A DNA stretch of 46,696 bases from Muribaculaceae bacterium (lineage in GTDB: Bacteria > Bacteroidota > Bacteroidia > Bacteroidales > Muribaculaceae): contig JAIDSL010000176.1 in NCBI GenBank assembly GCA_029061255.1, positions 1 through 46,696 of the forward strand, written 5' to 3'. Below, in pieces: positions 25,996-35,846 of the stretch. The translations under genes were made by a program, and so were the position numbers. How positions within the stretch are numbered: position 1 is the first letter of the stretch; the number at the start of each line of letters is the position of its first letter. The notes below the pieces were generated by a model. The model was not told the DNA's origin and did not search any database. It saw nothing but the letters and a program-made list of their open reading frames with translations.

Positions 25996-27415
25996 ATGAA
26001 TAAATCTTTTAGGATAATAGTCTTTCTGCTTGCACTTACAATCTATTCTTCAGTGAATGCCAGAAGTCCTTTTCAGGATGCTGTTGACTCCATCGCTGCA
26101 CTCGAAAGGGGAGGGACGCTTGTAGTCCCGGCGGGAATTCATGTCACAGGAACATTGCAACTGAAATCTGGAGTAAACCTGCATCTTAAGAAAGGGGCCG
26201 TAATATTGGGAAGTATTAACCCGTATGATTACGACGGCTATCTCGAGACTTCGGATGATTTTGCAAATGGAGTTGCCGACAAGTGCTCTAAACCTCAGTT
26301 CGGTCTTATAGTAGCACGTGATGCACACAATATTTCCATCACTGGGGAAGGTACAATAGATGGTCGCGGTCTTGAACTCGCTCTTGCCATCGACAGCCTA
26401 CATCATATTGGAGAAAGAGTGGATCCGAACTACAATAGACGCAGAATGCGCCCCTCCTTACGCCCCAAACTTCTCGACTTCGAAAATGTGGATTCTCTGA
26501 CCGTCACTGATGTCCTGCTTAGGGCATCGGCAAGTTGGGGATTCTCACTGAACAAGTGTAATGATGTTCTTATCAAAAACATAGATTTTGTCAACAGGGC
26601 ATACTGGAACAATGACGGTATCGATGTTGCTGACTGTCATAACGTGCTCATATCCGGATGCGACATAAACTCTGCAGATGACGGAATAGTGCTCAAATCT
26701 TTCGATCCAGATGATGGAAACGAAAATATCGTGATTACAGATTGCAGGATAGCAAGCAGTGCAAACGCTATCAAGATGGGAACAGAATCTTTCGGAGGAT
26801 TTCGCAATATCATCATAAAGAACATCAAGATCAGGGATACATTCCGGTCAGCAATTGCACTCGAAAGCGTTGACGGTGCTGTGCTTGACAATGTAAGTAT
26901 TGATTCGATAGAGGCAAAAAATACAGGAAACGCTTTTTTCATCAGGCTTGGTCACAGACGTGGCGAGAAACCGGGGTCGCTCACAAACGTAGAAATCAGC
27001 AATCTTTCTTGTGAAATTCCTTTTGGCAGACCTGATAGCGACTATGACCTAAGAGGACCTGACATCAACACCATTCACAATCCCTTTCCGGCAAGTATAA
27101 CCGGGATTCCCGGACATCGGGTTGAAAATGTAAAGTTGAGTAATATTTATTAATGTCTCATATCCGGGTCGAGGGACCAAAGGAATGGCATATATTGGAG
27201 CGTTTCGCTATAATGACGTGCCTGAAGAGATTGCTTCTTATCCGGAATTTCACATGTTTGGTGAATTACCTTCATGGGGATTATTTCTTCGACACGTTGA
27301 TGGCCTTAACCTTGACAATGTCAAAATGTCTGTGCGAGAGCCGGATTACCGCCCCGTAATGGTAGCTGCAGACGATGTGCTAAATATCTCAGGTGAAATT
27401 CATACACATGATTAA
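25996..27415 (+). pseudogene. GH28 polygalacturonase-family glycosidase, frameshifted
   Basis: Family GH28 hydrolyses galacturonic-acid linkages in pectin. From the ATG at 25996 (better signal peptide than the ATG at 25978) the product has a signal to about 22 and a right-handed beta-helix. Motifs include NNDGID (205-210, Asp207), SADDG (Asp228/Asp229) and IKMGTESFGGFRN. The frame stops at TAA (27151-27153) after VENVKLSNIY. The expected continuation NVSYPGRGTKGMAYIGAF followed by YPEFHMFGELPSWGLFLRHVDGL is intact in another frame, ending at 27415. Adding two bases (AT) after TAT at 27147-27149 would restore one frame of about 473 codons. The lost C-terminal 85 residues complete the helix, so the enzyme is probably inactive unless the frameshift is a sequencing error. 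Confidence 0.85.
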
Positions 27416-27420
27416 TTCAG

Positions 27421-27447
27421 CCAAGTCTTACTCATTATCTGACTTGG
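27421..27447 (+). promoter_or_regulatory. Hairpin/inverted repeat between GH28 and the DUF362 gene
   Basis: CCAAGTC (27421-27427) pairs perfectly with GACTTGG (27441-27447) around a 13-base loop. It lies right after the GH28 stop and two bases before the -33 box of the next promoter. It could be a terminator without a T-run or an operator. Confidence 0.45.
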
Positions 27448-27449
27448 TG

Positions 27450-27481
27450 ATTGCAATAATCGAATAGATTTATTATCTTTG
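27450..27481 (+). promoter_or_regulatory. Promoter for the propeller-DUF362 gene
   Basis: ATTG (27450-27453), 20 bases, then TATCTTTG (27474-27481). This is a perfect TAnnTTTG core with a near-consensus -33 box, 24 bp upstream of the ATG at 27506. Confidence 0.65.
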
Positions 27482-27505
27482 CAAGACAAAATCATACCTA
27501 TAATC

Positions 27506-29653
27506 ATGAGACCAAATAATCGAATCTTTAAAGCTATAATGGCTTTTTCCCTGTTGATAACTACTCAGGCTTTTGCCACAGGATCAACCGATCTTTCTAA
27601 ACATGACTTTTTCTATGCCGGAGAAAGTAAACAACCTCGAATGTACATCGTAAAAAATGGAGTGATTGAATGGGAACATCTTGCATCTGAACGTAAAGGT
27701 GAAATCAGCGATGCAGTACTCATGACAGATGGAAATATGTTAATCGCCCATCAATATGGTATTGCTGAAATAGCCCCTAATCATTCTATAATATGGAGCT
27801 ATGATGCACCGGAAGGATGTTAGATTCATACAATACAGCCAATAGGAGAGGATAAGGTGCTTTTCATTCAGAATGGAATGCCTGCCAAGGTCATAGTGAT
27901 GGAAATTCCATCCTTGAAAATACTTAAAGAGTTTGCTCTTCCTGTGTCAGAAAAAGGTTCGGTTCACGGTCAATTCCGAAATGCACGTCTTACATCCCGA
28001 GGAACTCTCTTGGTGGCAAATATGGGGCTTGGATTCGTAGCGGAATATAATAGCGACGGAAGGGAAATCGACCGTTGGAATATACCAGGTCCTTGGTCAG
28101 TAGCAGAAGTGGGAAAAGCTAACAATCTTCTGATTGTAGGGAAAGGCAGTATTGTCAAAGAAATAGACCGGCGCGGAAATACGATATGGGAAAAACATCT
28201 TTCGGATTATGGCGTCACATCACCACAAAAAGCAGTAAGACTCAAAAATGGCAATACTATCGTCAATAACTGGTATAATGAGTGGAGCAAGACACCGATG
28301 GATACCCTGAATGCTCCTGTGCAGGCAATAGAGATTACTCCTGAGGGAGAGATGGTATGGTCACTGTGTGCATGGAAAGATCCCGATCTTGGACCTTCCA
28401 CCACAATTCAGCCACTTGATCAGGCCGTCAATCGAAAACGTATGTTCTTCGGAGAGTTCAATCCGGTTGCACCACGTCTGTTTGTCGGTCCCAACGAGCC
28501 TATCGGAAAGGCGGTTGGTGCAGTCCCTGGCAGAGTGGCGTGGGTTCATGCACCCGGAGTAGCCAAATGGGATGGCAGGACTGGCCTTTGGGTCGAGGAT
28601 CGGTGGAACGATCAAAAGCTTGCCGACGATATGATAAGAGAGACAATTGCCATAGTAGGAGGAAAGGATAATGCCAAGAAAGGATGGGATTCAATGTTCA
28701 GAAATTTCAATATAAGGCATAACAAGGGAGACAAAGGATATAAGAAAGGGGAGAAGATTGCTGTGAAGTTAAATCTAAATAATGCAATCACTCACAGAGA
28801 TACCATTGAACTAAACTCATCTCCGTTTGTGACCCTTGCTTTAGTGCGGTCGATTGTCAATGATGGCGGTGTGTGCCCTTCTGATATCATTATCTGCGAG
28901 CCAAGTCGTGCTATCACTGACAGTATATATTTCAAGATCTATCGTGAATTTCCTGAAGTGACTTTTATCGATAATATTGGAGGAGAAGGACGCCGGAAAT
29001 GTGAATATTATCCTGAGGTTTTGACTTATTCTATTGACAACGGGAAAATGGCACGAGGGCTTGCCAAATGTATTGTTGATGCTGATTATGTAATCAATAG
29101 TGCTCTGTTGAAGACACATTCCGGTCCCGGAGTGACTCTAACCGGGAAAAACTGGTATGGAGCTACCGACATTGCACTGCAATGGCGAAAGAATGCCCAC
29201 AATAATGTGAGCCAAGACAAGCGAAACGGGAAACCGGGCTATAAGACATTTGTAGATTTCATCTCCAATCCGCATCTTGGAGGTAATTGTCTTCTGTTCA
29301 TGATTGACGGAACGTATGGTTCGCGCGACGTGAACGGTGCTCCTTATCCGAAATGGCAAAAGGAACCATTCAACAATGACTGGGCATGCTCTATCATAGC
29401 TTCACAAGACCCTCTTGCTGCAGATGCTGTAGGCATGGATATGATAATTGGAGAATGGCCCGAATTTGGAAGCCTTAACTATTGCGATGAATATCTGCGT
29501 GAGGCAGCCTCAATTCCCAATGCACCCAGTGGTACTGTATATATGGCGGATGGAAAACCTTTGGCAGAGCCCCTTGGACTTATGGAACATTGGAACAATG
29601 CGAAAGATCGGCATTATGAAGCTATCGACCTTGTATACCGTAAGATAGAATGA
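27506..29653 (+). pseudogene. Secreted beta-propeller/DUF362 protein interrupted by an in-frame TAG
   Basis: Read through the TAG at 27821-27823, the frame gives one protein of about 715 residues. It has a signal peptide (to about 28, TQAFA) and a PQQ/arylsulfotransferase-like beta-propeller about 35-330 with repeated MYIVKNGVIEWE, GIAEIAPNHSIIWSY and TIVNNWYNEWSKTP type blades. A DUF362 domain follows (about 375-715) with KIAVKLNLNNA, VNDGGVCPSDIIICEPS, INSALLKTHSGPGVTLTGKNWYG and DPLAADAVGMDMI. The frame is unchanged on both sides of the stop (APEGC-stop-IHTIQPIG), so a single GAG or CAG to TAG change is the simplest explanation. The 3' piece could restart near 27857 without signal peptide. 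DUF362 function is not established; a role on released pectin products is only suggested by position. Confidence 0.75.
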
Positions 29654-29690
29654 TTTATATAGCAAATTTAAGTATTTGAGGTCATAAATT

Positions 29691-32516
29691 ATGAATCTGT
29701 CAGGAAAATCAGTTGTATCTATAGCCGCATTATCTGTTTTCTTTTCAACCTTTTCTTCCGGAGTCGAGACCGAGCGTGTATATCTGTCAGGAACCGGTCC
29801 TTCGGCCACCCGCACCTGGGACTTTATATGTTCAGATGGAATGAATTCCGGAAAATGGACAAAAATTGAGGTGCCATCACAATGGGAGCAGCAGGGTTTC
29901 GGCGCTTATACATATGGGCGTTTCTATCTCGACAAGAATGCGAAGCCAAGTAGTGAAGTAGGAACGTATCGTTATGTTTTTAATGTCCCTAAAGAATGGA
30001 AAGGTAAGAATGTAAAAATTGTGTTTGAAGGATCCATGACCGACACTGCTGTTAAGGTCAATGGAAAATATGCTGGAAAGGTACATCAAGGTGGTTTTAC
30101 GGAGTTTTCATACAACATCACTGATCTTTTGAATTATGGGAGTGACTCAAATGTGCTTGAAGTAGAGGTGAGCAAAGAATCGGCTAATCCTTCTGTAAAT
30201 GCGGCTGAACGAAGAGCTGACTGGTGGCTTTTCGGTGGCATTTATCGTCCGGTATATCTCGAAATTATGCCAAAAACTCATATAGCGCGTATTGCTTTAG
30301 ATGCCCGTGCTGATGGACAGCTGACAAGCACTATTTTTACTTCAGGGCTTAAAAAAGGTTCTGCTGTTGAGGTAGAAGTAAAATCATTGCCAGGCGGGGA
30401 ATCACTTGGAAAGCAGCAGGTAAAATTATCAGGTGACAGCACTGTGTTCTTGACGGAATGGAATGGCATTAAACCATGGGATTGCGAGCATCCGCATCTA
30501 TATGATGTTTCTTATTCTTTGATTGATGAAAAGGGAAATTCTGCGCATAAAATTAACAAGCGAATAGGATTTCGCAATATCGAGTTCCGTGAAAAGGATG
30601 GATTGTATCTAAATGGTGTAAAACTATTATTGAAAGGCATCAACCGACATTCTTTCCATCCTGAGACGGGTAGAGCCCTTGACAGGAACCTTAGCATATC
30701 TGATGCCATGCTGATCAAGGAAATGAATATGAATGCAGTAAGATCGCATTATCCGCCTGACAGTCATTTTCTTGATATATGCGATTCGATAGGATTGCTT
30801 TATCTTAATGAACTCCCCGGATGGCACGATGCCTACGATACAAAGGTTGGTCTCAGTATTTTACGTGAGTTCATAGCCAGAGATGTCAATCATCCGAGTG
30901 TCATCCTGTGGAGCAACGGCAATGAGGGTGGTTGGAACAAGGCCCTTGACGGCATGTTTGCTTTACTTGATCCGCAAGGCAGGCATGTGGTGCATCCATG
31001 GGCTGATTTCAATGGTATTGACACTCATCACTATCCTTCGTATCAGACCGGTCCGGGAAAATTAGGAAATGGCTGGAAAGTGTTTATGCCTACAGAGTTC
31101 CTACATTCGCGCTATGATAAAGGAGGAGGAGCAGGCCTTGAAGATTTCTGGAGTATGTATCGGCGCAACCCAATGTTTGCCGGAGGATTTATTTGGGCAT
31201 TTGTCGACGAAGCTATTGCAAGAAGAGATAAGGATGATTGGCTTGATAGCGACGGATCGAATGGATGCGACGGTGTAGTCGGTCCTTATCGCGAGAAAGA
31301 GGGTAGTTTCTTCACAATAAGAGATGTCTGGGCTCCTATTCAGTTTGCTCCCTTGAATATAACCCCGTCGTTTGACGGATCTATGCTTGTCACTAATGAA
31401 TACCTTTTCACGAATTTTGATGAGTGCAGCATGAAATGGCGCACCTACAGGGTGGAGTCACCGGATAATGGAGGAGAAATGTCTTTGATGGAATCAGGAG
31501 ATGTGACGCTTCCTTCAATCGGGCCGAATGAGACAGGGAGAGCTCGTTTCGCGTTGCCTGATAATTTTTTTGAAGCGGATATATTGGAGGTTGAGATGTT
31601 TGATCCAGCGGGTCGTTCTGTAGTCACTCGAACTTGGCCCGTGAAGTTCGCATCAGATTATCTTGCAGCTAACGCGGTAGAAAGCGTCTCAGGCAATGTC
31701 GGGATAAAAGATACTGAAGAGATCGTAACATTATTTTCTCCTAAGGTCTCGGTAAGTTTTGACCGGAATACCGGCATGATAAAAGATATAGAATCCGAAA
31801 ACAAGAAAGTGGCATTTGGGAATGGTCCGGTGGCAGTAGGTATGAAAGTAAAAGCAATAAAATCCACCGTCTATCGGGATGGTAATGACGCGGTGTTTGT
31901 GGTGAAGTATGATGGAGGAATTGACAGTATTGTTTGGAGAATGAATGGAGAGGGAGTTTTGACAATGGATGCCGTCATGCTCAATCGTGCTGCTGGGAAA
32001 ATTGATGGAGAACCTGTCTATAGCGATAAGATAAGTGATATTGGAATCAGTTTCTCATATCCTGAATCAGAAGTGAAAGGAATGACATGGATGGGTGCTG
32101 GTCCTTATCGGGTATGGAAAAACCGTCAACGAGGTGCCAATTTCGGACGTTGGCATAAAGATTATAACAATACCATCACCGGCAACTCATTTGAATCGCT
32201 TGTATATCCGGAATTCAAAGGATATCATGGTTCGTTTTACTGGGCTATTTTGGAGGGTGATAATACAAGCATTACAGTTTCTTCAGCTACGGATGGTGTG
32301 TTTCTCCGGGTGTTTACGCCACAGGAGCCGGATGGAATCAAAGGAGAGGATAAGATGCAGGATTTTCCTGAAGGTGATATTTCATTCCTTCTTGATATAA
32401 ATGCGATGCGTTCGTTCAAACCAATTTCAGAGCATGGACCACTGTCACAACCGACCAAGGTACGTATCAAGCCGGGAGATGAAGGGATATGCCTCTCTCT
32501 TCGTTTTAGCTTCTAA
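29691..32516 (+). CDS. GH2 glycoside hydrolase (beta-galactosidase-like)
   Basis: Secreted 941-residue enzyme. After a signal peptide (to about 23) come the GH2 sugar-binding domain (about 40-190, ending DWWLFGGIYRPVYLE), an Ig-like domain (about 195-300), and the TIM barrel (about 300-570). The barrel has LLLKGINRHSFHPETGRAL, the acid/base Glu412 in SNGNEGG, and the probable nucleophile Glu469 in MPTEF. C-terminal beta domains follow, including a Bgal-small-chain-like region with GMTWMGAGPYRVWKNR near 800. GH2 includes beta-galactosidases, beta-glucuronidases and arabinopyranosidases, so galactose removal from rhamnogalacturonan side chains is the likely but unproven role. It starts 37 bp after the DUF362 frame, so it is probably in the same transcript. 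Confidence 0.9.
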   Translation: MNLSGKSVVSIAALSVFFSTFSSGVETERVYLSGTGPSATRTWDFICSDGMNSGKWTKIEVPSQWEQQGFGAYTYGRFYLDKNAKPSSEVGTYRYVFNVPKEWKGKNVKIVFEGSMTDTAVKVNGKYAGKVHQGGFTEFSYNITDLLNYGSDSNVLEVEVSKESANPSVNAAERRADWWLFGGIYRPVYLEIMPKTHIARIALDARADGQLTSTIFTSGLKKGSAVEVEVKSLPGGESLGKQQVKLSGDSTVFLTEWNGIKPWDCEHPHLYDVSYSLIDEKGNSAHKINKRIGFRNIEFREKDGLYLNGVKLLLKGINRHSFHPETGRALDRNLSISDAMLIKEMNMNAVRSHYPPDSHFLDICDSIGLLYLNELPGWHDAYDTKVGLSILREFIARDVNHPSVILWSNGNEGGWNKALDGMFALLDPQGRHVVHPWADFNGIDTHHYPSYQTGPGKLGNGWKVFMPTEFLHSRYDKGGGAGLEDFWSMYRRNPMFAGGFIWAFVDEAIARRDKDDWLDSDGSNGCDGVVGPYREKEGSFFTIRDVWAPIQFAPLNITPSFDGSMLVTNEYLFTNFDECSMKWRTYRVESPDNGGEMSLMESGDVTLPSIGPNETGRARFALPDNFFEADILEVEMFDPAGRSVVTRTWPVKFASDYLAANAVESVSGNVGIKDTEEIVTLFSPKVSVSFDRNTGMIKDIESENKKVAFGNGPVAVGMKVKAIKSTVYRDGNDAVFVVKYDGGIDSIVWRMNGEGVLTMDAVMLNRAAGKIDGEPVYSDKISDIGISFSYPESEVKGMTWMGAGPYRVWKNRQRGANFGRWHKDYNNTITGNSFESLVYPEFKGYHGSFYWAILEGDNTSITVSSATDGVFLRVFTPQEPDGIKGEDKMQDFPEGDISFLLDINAMRSFKPISEHGPLSQPTKVRIKPGDEGICLSLRFSF

Positions 32517-32543
32517 GATAATATTGACATAGGATAAGAAATG

Positions 32544-32561
32544 GCACTCATTACCGAGTGC
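32544..32561 (+). terminator. Hairpin after the GH2 gene
   Basis: GCACTC (32544-32549) pairs with GAGTGC (32556-32561) around a 6-base loop, 27 bases past the GH2 stop. It lacks a T-run. It may act together with the longer inverted repeat that follows. Confidence 0.4.
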
Positions 32562-32571
32562 TGACATATTT

Positions 32572-32669
32572 ACAATGACCTTGTAGGGACGCACGGCTCG
32601 TGCGTCCTTTCTTCTATTATGGAAAATTAAAAAGGACGCACGAGCCGTGCGTCCCTACAAGGTCATTGT
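32572..32669. repeat. 39-bp perfect inverted repeat made of two dispersed palindromes
   Basis: Arm 32572-32610 is the exact reverse complement of 32631-32669, separated by 20 bases. Each arm contains the palindromic unit GGACGCACGAGCCGTGCGTCC or its complement, which itself folds. It sits between the convergent GH2 and guaA ends and has T-runs on both sides of the inner hairpins, so it can serve as a two-way terminator. The same unit recurs at 37165-37185 and a variant at 4825-4853. Confidence 0.85.
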
Positions 32670-32679
32670 GGTGGAGTGG

Positions 32680-34206
32680 TTATTCCCATTCTATTGTGGC
32701 TGGCGGTTTGGAGGAGATGTCGTAGACTACGCGGTTGATGCCGCGGACCTTGTTGATGATTTCGTTGCTGACTTTGGCAAGGAACTCGTAGGGTAGATGT
32801 ACCCAGTCGGCGGTCATGCCGTCGGTGGAGATGACTGCACGCAGTGCGCAGCAACGCTCATAGGTGCGTTCGTCGCCCATCACGCCTACACTCTGAACCG
32901 GAAGCAGGATTGCTCCTGCCTGCCATACCTGATCGTATAGTCCGGCCTCGCGCAGGTTGCTGATAAAGATGTCGTCGGCCTGCTGGAGCACATGCACCTT
33001 CTCGGCTGTCACCTCACCGAGGATACGGATACCGAGACCCGGACCCGGGAATGGGTGACGACCAAGGAGCTGGGGATCTATGCCAAGAGCCTTGCCCACA
33101 CGGCGAACTTCATCCTTGAAAAGGAGACGAAGTGGCTCCACGACCTTGAGGTTCATCTTCTCGGGAAGTCCACCTACGTTGTGGTGAGACTTGATGGTGC
33201 AGGAAGGACCGTTGACGCTTACACTTTCGATCACGTCGGGGTAGATAGTGCCCTGTGCAAGCCAGCGCGCGCCGTTGAACTTCTGAGCCTCCTCATTAAA
33301 GACCTCAACGAAGTCACGGCCTATTATCTTGCGCTTTTGCTCTGGATCAGTGACTCCTGCAAGGTCGGTATAGAAACGTTCGCTTGCATCCACACCCTTC
33401 ACATTCAGACCCATTCCTTTGTACTGTTCGAGTACGCCTTCAAACTCATTGAGGCGGAGCAGACCGTTGTTGACGAAAATACCCTGCAAGTTGTGTCCGA
33501 TCGCTTTATTGAGAAGCACTGCGGCTACAGTGGAGTCAACACCTCCTGAAAGACCGAGGATAACCTGGTCGTCGCCAATCTTAGCCTTCAGTTCTGCCAC
33601 TGTGGTCTCGATGAAGGAGTCGGGGCTCCATGTGCCCGAGCAACCACAGATACCAATCACATAATTGCGGAGCAGTTGTGTGCCATCAGTGGAATGATAT
33701 ACTTCCGGGTGGAACTGGATGCCCCAAGTCTGCTCACCTTCGATGTGATAGGCAGCTACGCGAACATTCTCCGTGCTTCCGATGATGTGGAAATCAGCCG
33801 GGATGTCGGTGATGGTGTCGCCATGGCTCATCCATACCTGGGTAGGAGAGGGGAGTCCGTGCATAAGTGGGTCATTGTCGTCTACCACAGTCAGCATAGC
33901 TCGGCCGTATTCACGGCTGGGAGCACCTTTCACAGTGCCTCCTGCCATTTGCGCGAGAAGCTGCGCACCGTAGCAGACTCCAAGCAGGGGAAGCTTGCCC
34001 TTGAAAGCGTCGAGTGAAGGTTTTGGAGCCTCCGGGTCGTTGACGGAGTAGGGGCTTCCTGAAAGTATCACGCCTTTCACATCAGAGTCGATTTCCGGCA
34101 CCTTGTGGAAGGGGTGGATCTCGCAATAGACGTTGAGCTCACGCACTCTTCTTGCAATGAGTTGCGTGTATTGCGATCCAAAGTCAATAATCAGTATTTT
34201 TTCCAT
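32680..34206 (-). CDS. guaA: GMP synthase (glutamine-hydrolysing)
   Basis: Converts XMP to GMP using glutamine and ATP in the cytoplasm. From the ATG at 34206 ([15 protein letters not shown], the family start; an upstream ATG at 34272 would add 22 atypical residues and overlap guaB) the product is 508 residues. The class I amidotransferase domain has Cys78 in GVCYGAQ and His166/Glu168 in QFHPE. The PP-loop LSGGVDS is at 219-225, and the C-terminal dimer domain ends KPPATIEWE. It starts one base after the guaB stop, so translation is probably coupled. Last gene of the purine cluster. Confidence 0.97.
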   Translation of the reverse strand: MEKILIIDFGSQYTQLIARRVRELNVYCEIHPFHKVPEIDSDVKGVILSGSPYSVNDPEAPKPSLDAFKGKLPLLGVCYGAQLLAQMAGGTVKGAPSREYGRAMLTVVDDNDPLMHGLPSPTQVWMSHGDTITDIPADFHIIGSTENVRVAAYHIEGEQTWGIQFHPEVYHSTDGTQLLRNYVIGICGCSGTWSPDSFIETTVAELKAKIGDDQVILGLSGGVDSTVAAVLLNKAIGHNLQGIFVNNGLLRLNEFEGVLEQYKGMGLNVKGVDASERFYTDLAGVTDPEQKRKIIGRDFVEVFNEEAQKFNGARWLAQGTIYPDVIESVSVNGPSCTIKSHHNVGGLPEKMNLKVVEPLRLLFKDEVRRVGKALGIDPQLLGRHPFPGPGLGIRILGEVTAEKVHVLQQADDIFISNLREAGLYDQVWQAGAILLPVQSVGVMGDERTYERCCALRAVISTDGMTADWVHLPYEFLAKVSNEIINKVRGINRVVYDISSKPPATIEWE

Positions 34207-34207
34207 G

Positions 34208-35680
34208 TTAGTTTCCTCGGGTGTAGTTGGGGGCTTCTTTAGTGATGGTGACGTCGTGGGGGTGATTTTCAACTACGGCGGCAGAGGTTATCTTCACGAA
34301 CTTGGCATCGTGGAGATGGTCGATGTCGGGAGCACCGACATAACCCATGCCGCTGCGAAGACCGCCGACGAGCTGATAGACAGTTTCGCTAAGAGTGCCC
34401 TTATATGGCACGCGAGCCTCAATGCCTTCCGGAACAAACTTGCTGCTGTCAGTCTTTTCGCTCTGGAAATAGCGGTCTTTCGAACCAGCCTGCATAGCGG
34501 ATATAGATCCCATGCCACGATAAGACTTAAACTTACGTCCGTTGTAGATGATAGTCTCACCCGGAGACTCTTCAGTGCCGGCAAACATCGAACCCATCAT
34601 CACGCTGTCGCCGCCAGCAGCAAGGGCCTTGACAACATCGCCTGAATAGCGGAGTCCACCATCTGCAATGACAGGAACGCCGAGAGCATGAGCTGCCTTT
34701 GCAGCTTCGAAGATAGCGCTCAGCTGAGGCACACCCACACCTGCCACGATGCGGGTAGTGCATATAGAACCGGGACCGATGCCGACTTTAATACCGTCAG
34801 CACCAGCCTCAATGAGGAAGCGAGCGGCATCAGCTGTAGCGATATTGCCAACTACAACATCCAGTTCGGGATAAGCAGCCTTCACTTTCTTAAGGGTATT
34901 CACAACGTTCTGGCTGTGTCCGTGAGCGGTATCGATTACGACTGCATCAGCACCTGCTTCAACGAGAGCCTTAACACGGTCGAGAGTGTCGGAAGTGACA
35001 CCAACGCCTGCTGCTACACGGAGACGCCCCTTGCTGTCTTTTGCAGCGTTTGGATAGTCTTTGATCTTTGTGATGTCGCGGTAGGTGATGAGACCAACGA
35101 GTTTACCGTTTTCGTCCACAACCGGAAGTTTTTCTATCTTATGCTTGAGAAGAATCTCGGAAGCTTCAGAAAGAGATGGATTATTGGTGGTGATGAGATT
35201 TTCTTTTGTCATCACATCCTTGATAAGGATATTCATATCTTTCTGGAAACGAAGGTCGCGGTTTGTCACGATACCCTCAAGTTTTCCATTGGCATCAACC
35301 ACTGGGATGCCACCGATATGGTTGTCGTGCATGAGCTGGAGTGCGTCGCCTACAGTCTGGTCGCCATGAATGGTGACGGGATCATAGATCATGCCAGATT
35401 CGGCGCGTTTCACGCGGCGCACCTGATCAGCTTGAGCTTGAATGCTCATATTCTTGTGGATGACACCGATACCACCCTGACGAGCTATTGCAATAGCCAT
35501 ATCAGACTCAGTGACAGTGTCCATGGCGGCAGATACGAAAGGTATGTTTAGGGGTATGTTGCGAGAGAAACGAGTGCCGAGCTTCACTTCGCTCGGAATC
35601 ACTTCTGAATATGCCGGGATGAGCAGAACATCATCGAATGTAAAGCCTTCCAGTGCAATTTTTTCATCTAAAAAACCCAT
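34208..35680 (-). CDS. guaB: Inosine-5'-monophosphate dehydrogenase
   Basis: Oxidises IMP to XMP with NAD+, the first committed step to GMP. The 490-residue protein has a TIM barrel interrupted by two CBS domains (about 98-205). The catalytic Cys307 is in [22 protein letters not shown] and [14 protein letters not shown] are the phosphate-binding loops, and YRGMGS plus YFQ are near the flap. Directly upstream of guaA with a one-base gap. Its leader has six 9-bp repeats. Confidence 0.97.
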   Translation of the reverse strand: MGFLDEKIALEGFTFDDVLLIPAYSEVIPSEVKLGTRFSRNIPLNIPFVSAAMDTVTESDMAIAIARQGGIGVIHKNMSIQAQADQVRRVKRAESGMIYDPVTIHGDQTVGDALQLMHDNHIGGIPVVDANGKLEGIVTNRDLRFQKDMNILIKDVMTKENLITTNNPSLSEASEILLKHKIEKLPVVDENGKLVGLITYRDITKIKDYPNAAKDSKGRLRVAAGVGVTSDTLDRVKALVEAGADAVVIDTAHGHSQNVVNTLKKVKAAYPELDVVVGNIATADAARFLIEAGADGIKVGIGPGSICTTRIVAGVGVPQLSAIFEAAKAAHALGVPVIADGGLRYSGDVVKALAAGGDSVMMGSMFAGTEESPGETIIYNGRKFKSYRGMGSISAMQAGSKDRYFQSEKTDSSKFVPEGIEARVPYKGTLSETVYQLVGGLRSGMGYVGAPDIDHLHDAKFVKITSAAVVENHPHDVTITKEAPNYTRGN

Positions 35681-35691
35681 GATGTATAATC

Positions 35692-35745
35692 GTTTAAATG
35701 GATTGAATGGTTTAAATAGTTTAAATAATTTAGGTGGTTATAAAG
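35692..35745. repeat. Six 9-bp tandem repeats upstream of guaB
   Basis: Units in phase: GTTTAAATG, GATTGAATG, GTTTAAATA, GTTTAAATA, ATTTAGGTG, GTTATAAAG. The rest of the 166-bp purA-guaB gap is AT-rich with further TTTAAAT and AAACTTTATAAA matches on both strands. No clear promoter is seen; TATCTTTA on the minus strand inside the array is one base off the -7 consensus. Confidence 0.8.
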
Positions 35746-35846
35746 ATACAAGTTTAAATGAATTAGACGATTAATTTGTCTAATTTGAATTAAATCGCAT
35801 AAAAATCCTAAACATCCTAAACTTTATAAACTCATTAAACAATAAA

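Noticed and set aside
32544..32561. CIRCE-like heat-shock operator (GCACTC ... GAGTGC)
   Set aside because: CIRCE half-sites are separated by 9 bases; here the gap is 6. It lies after a gene end with no chaperone gene nearby, so a hairpin is the better reading.
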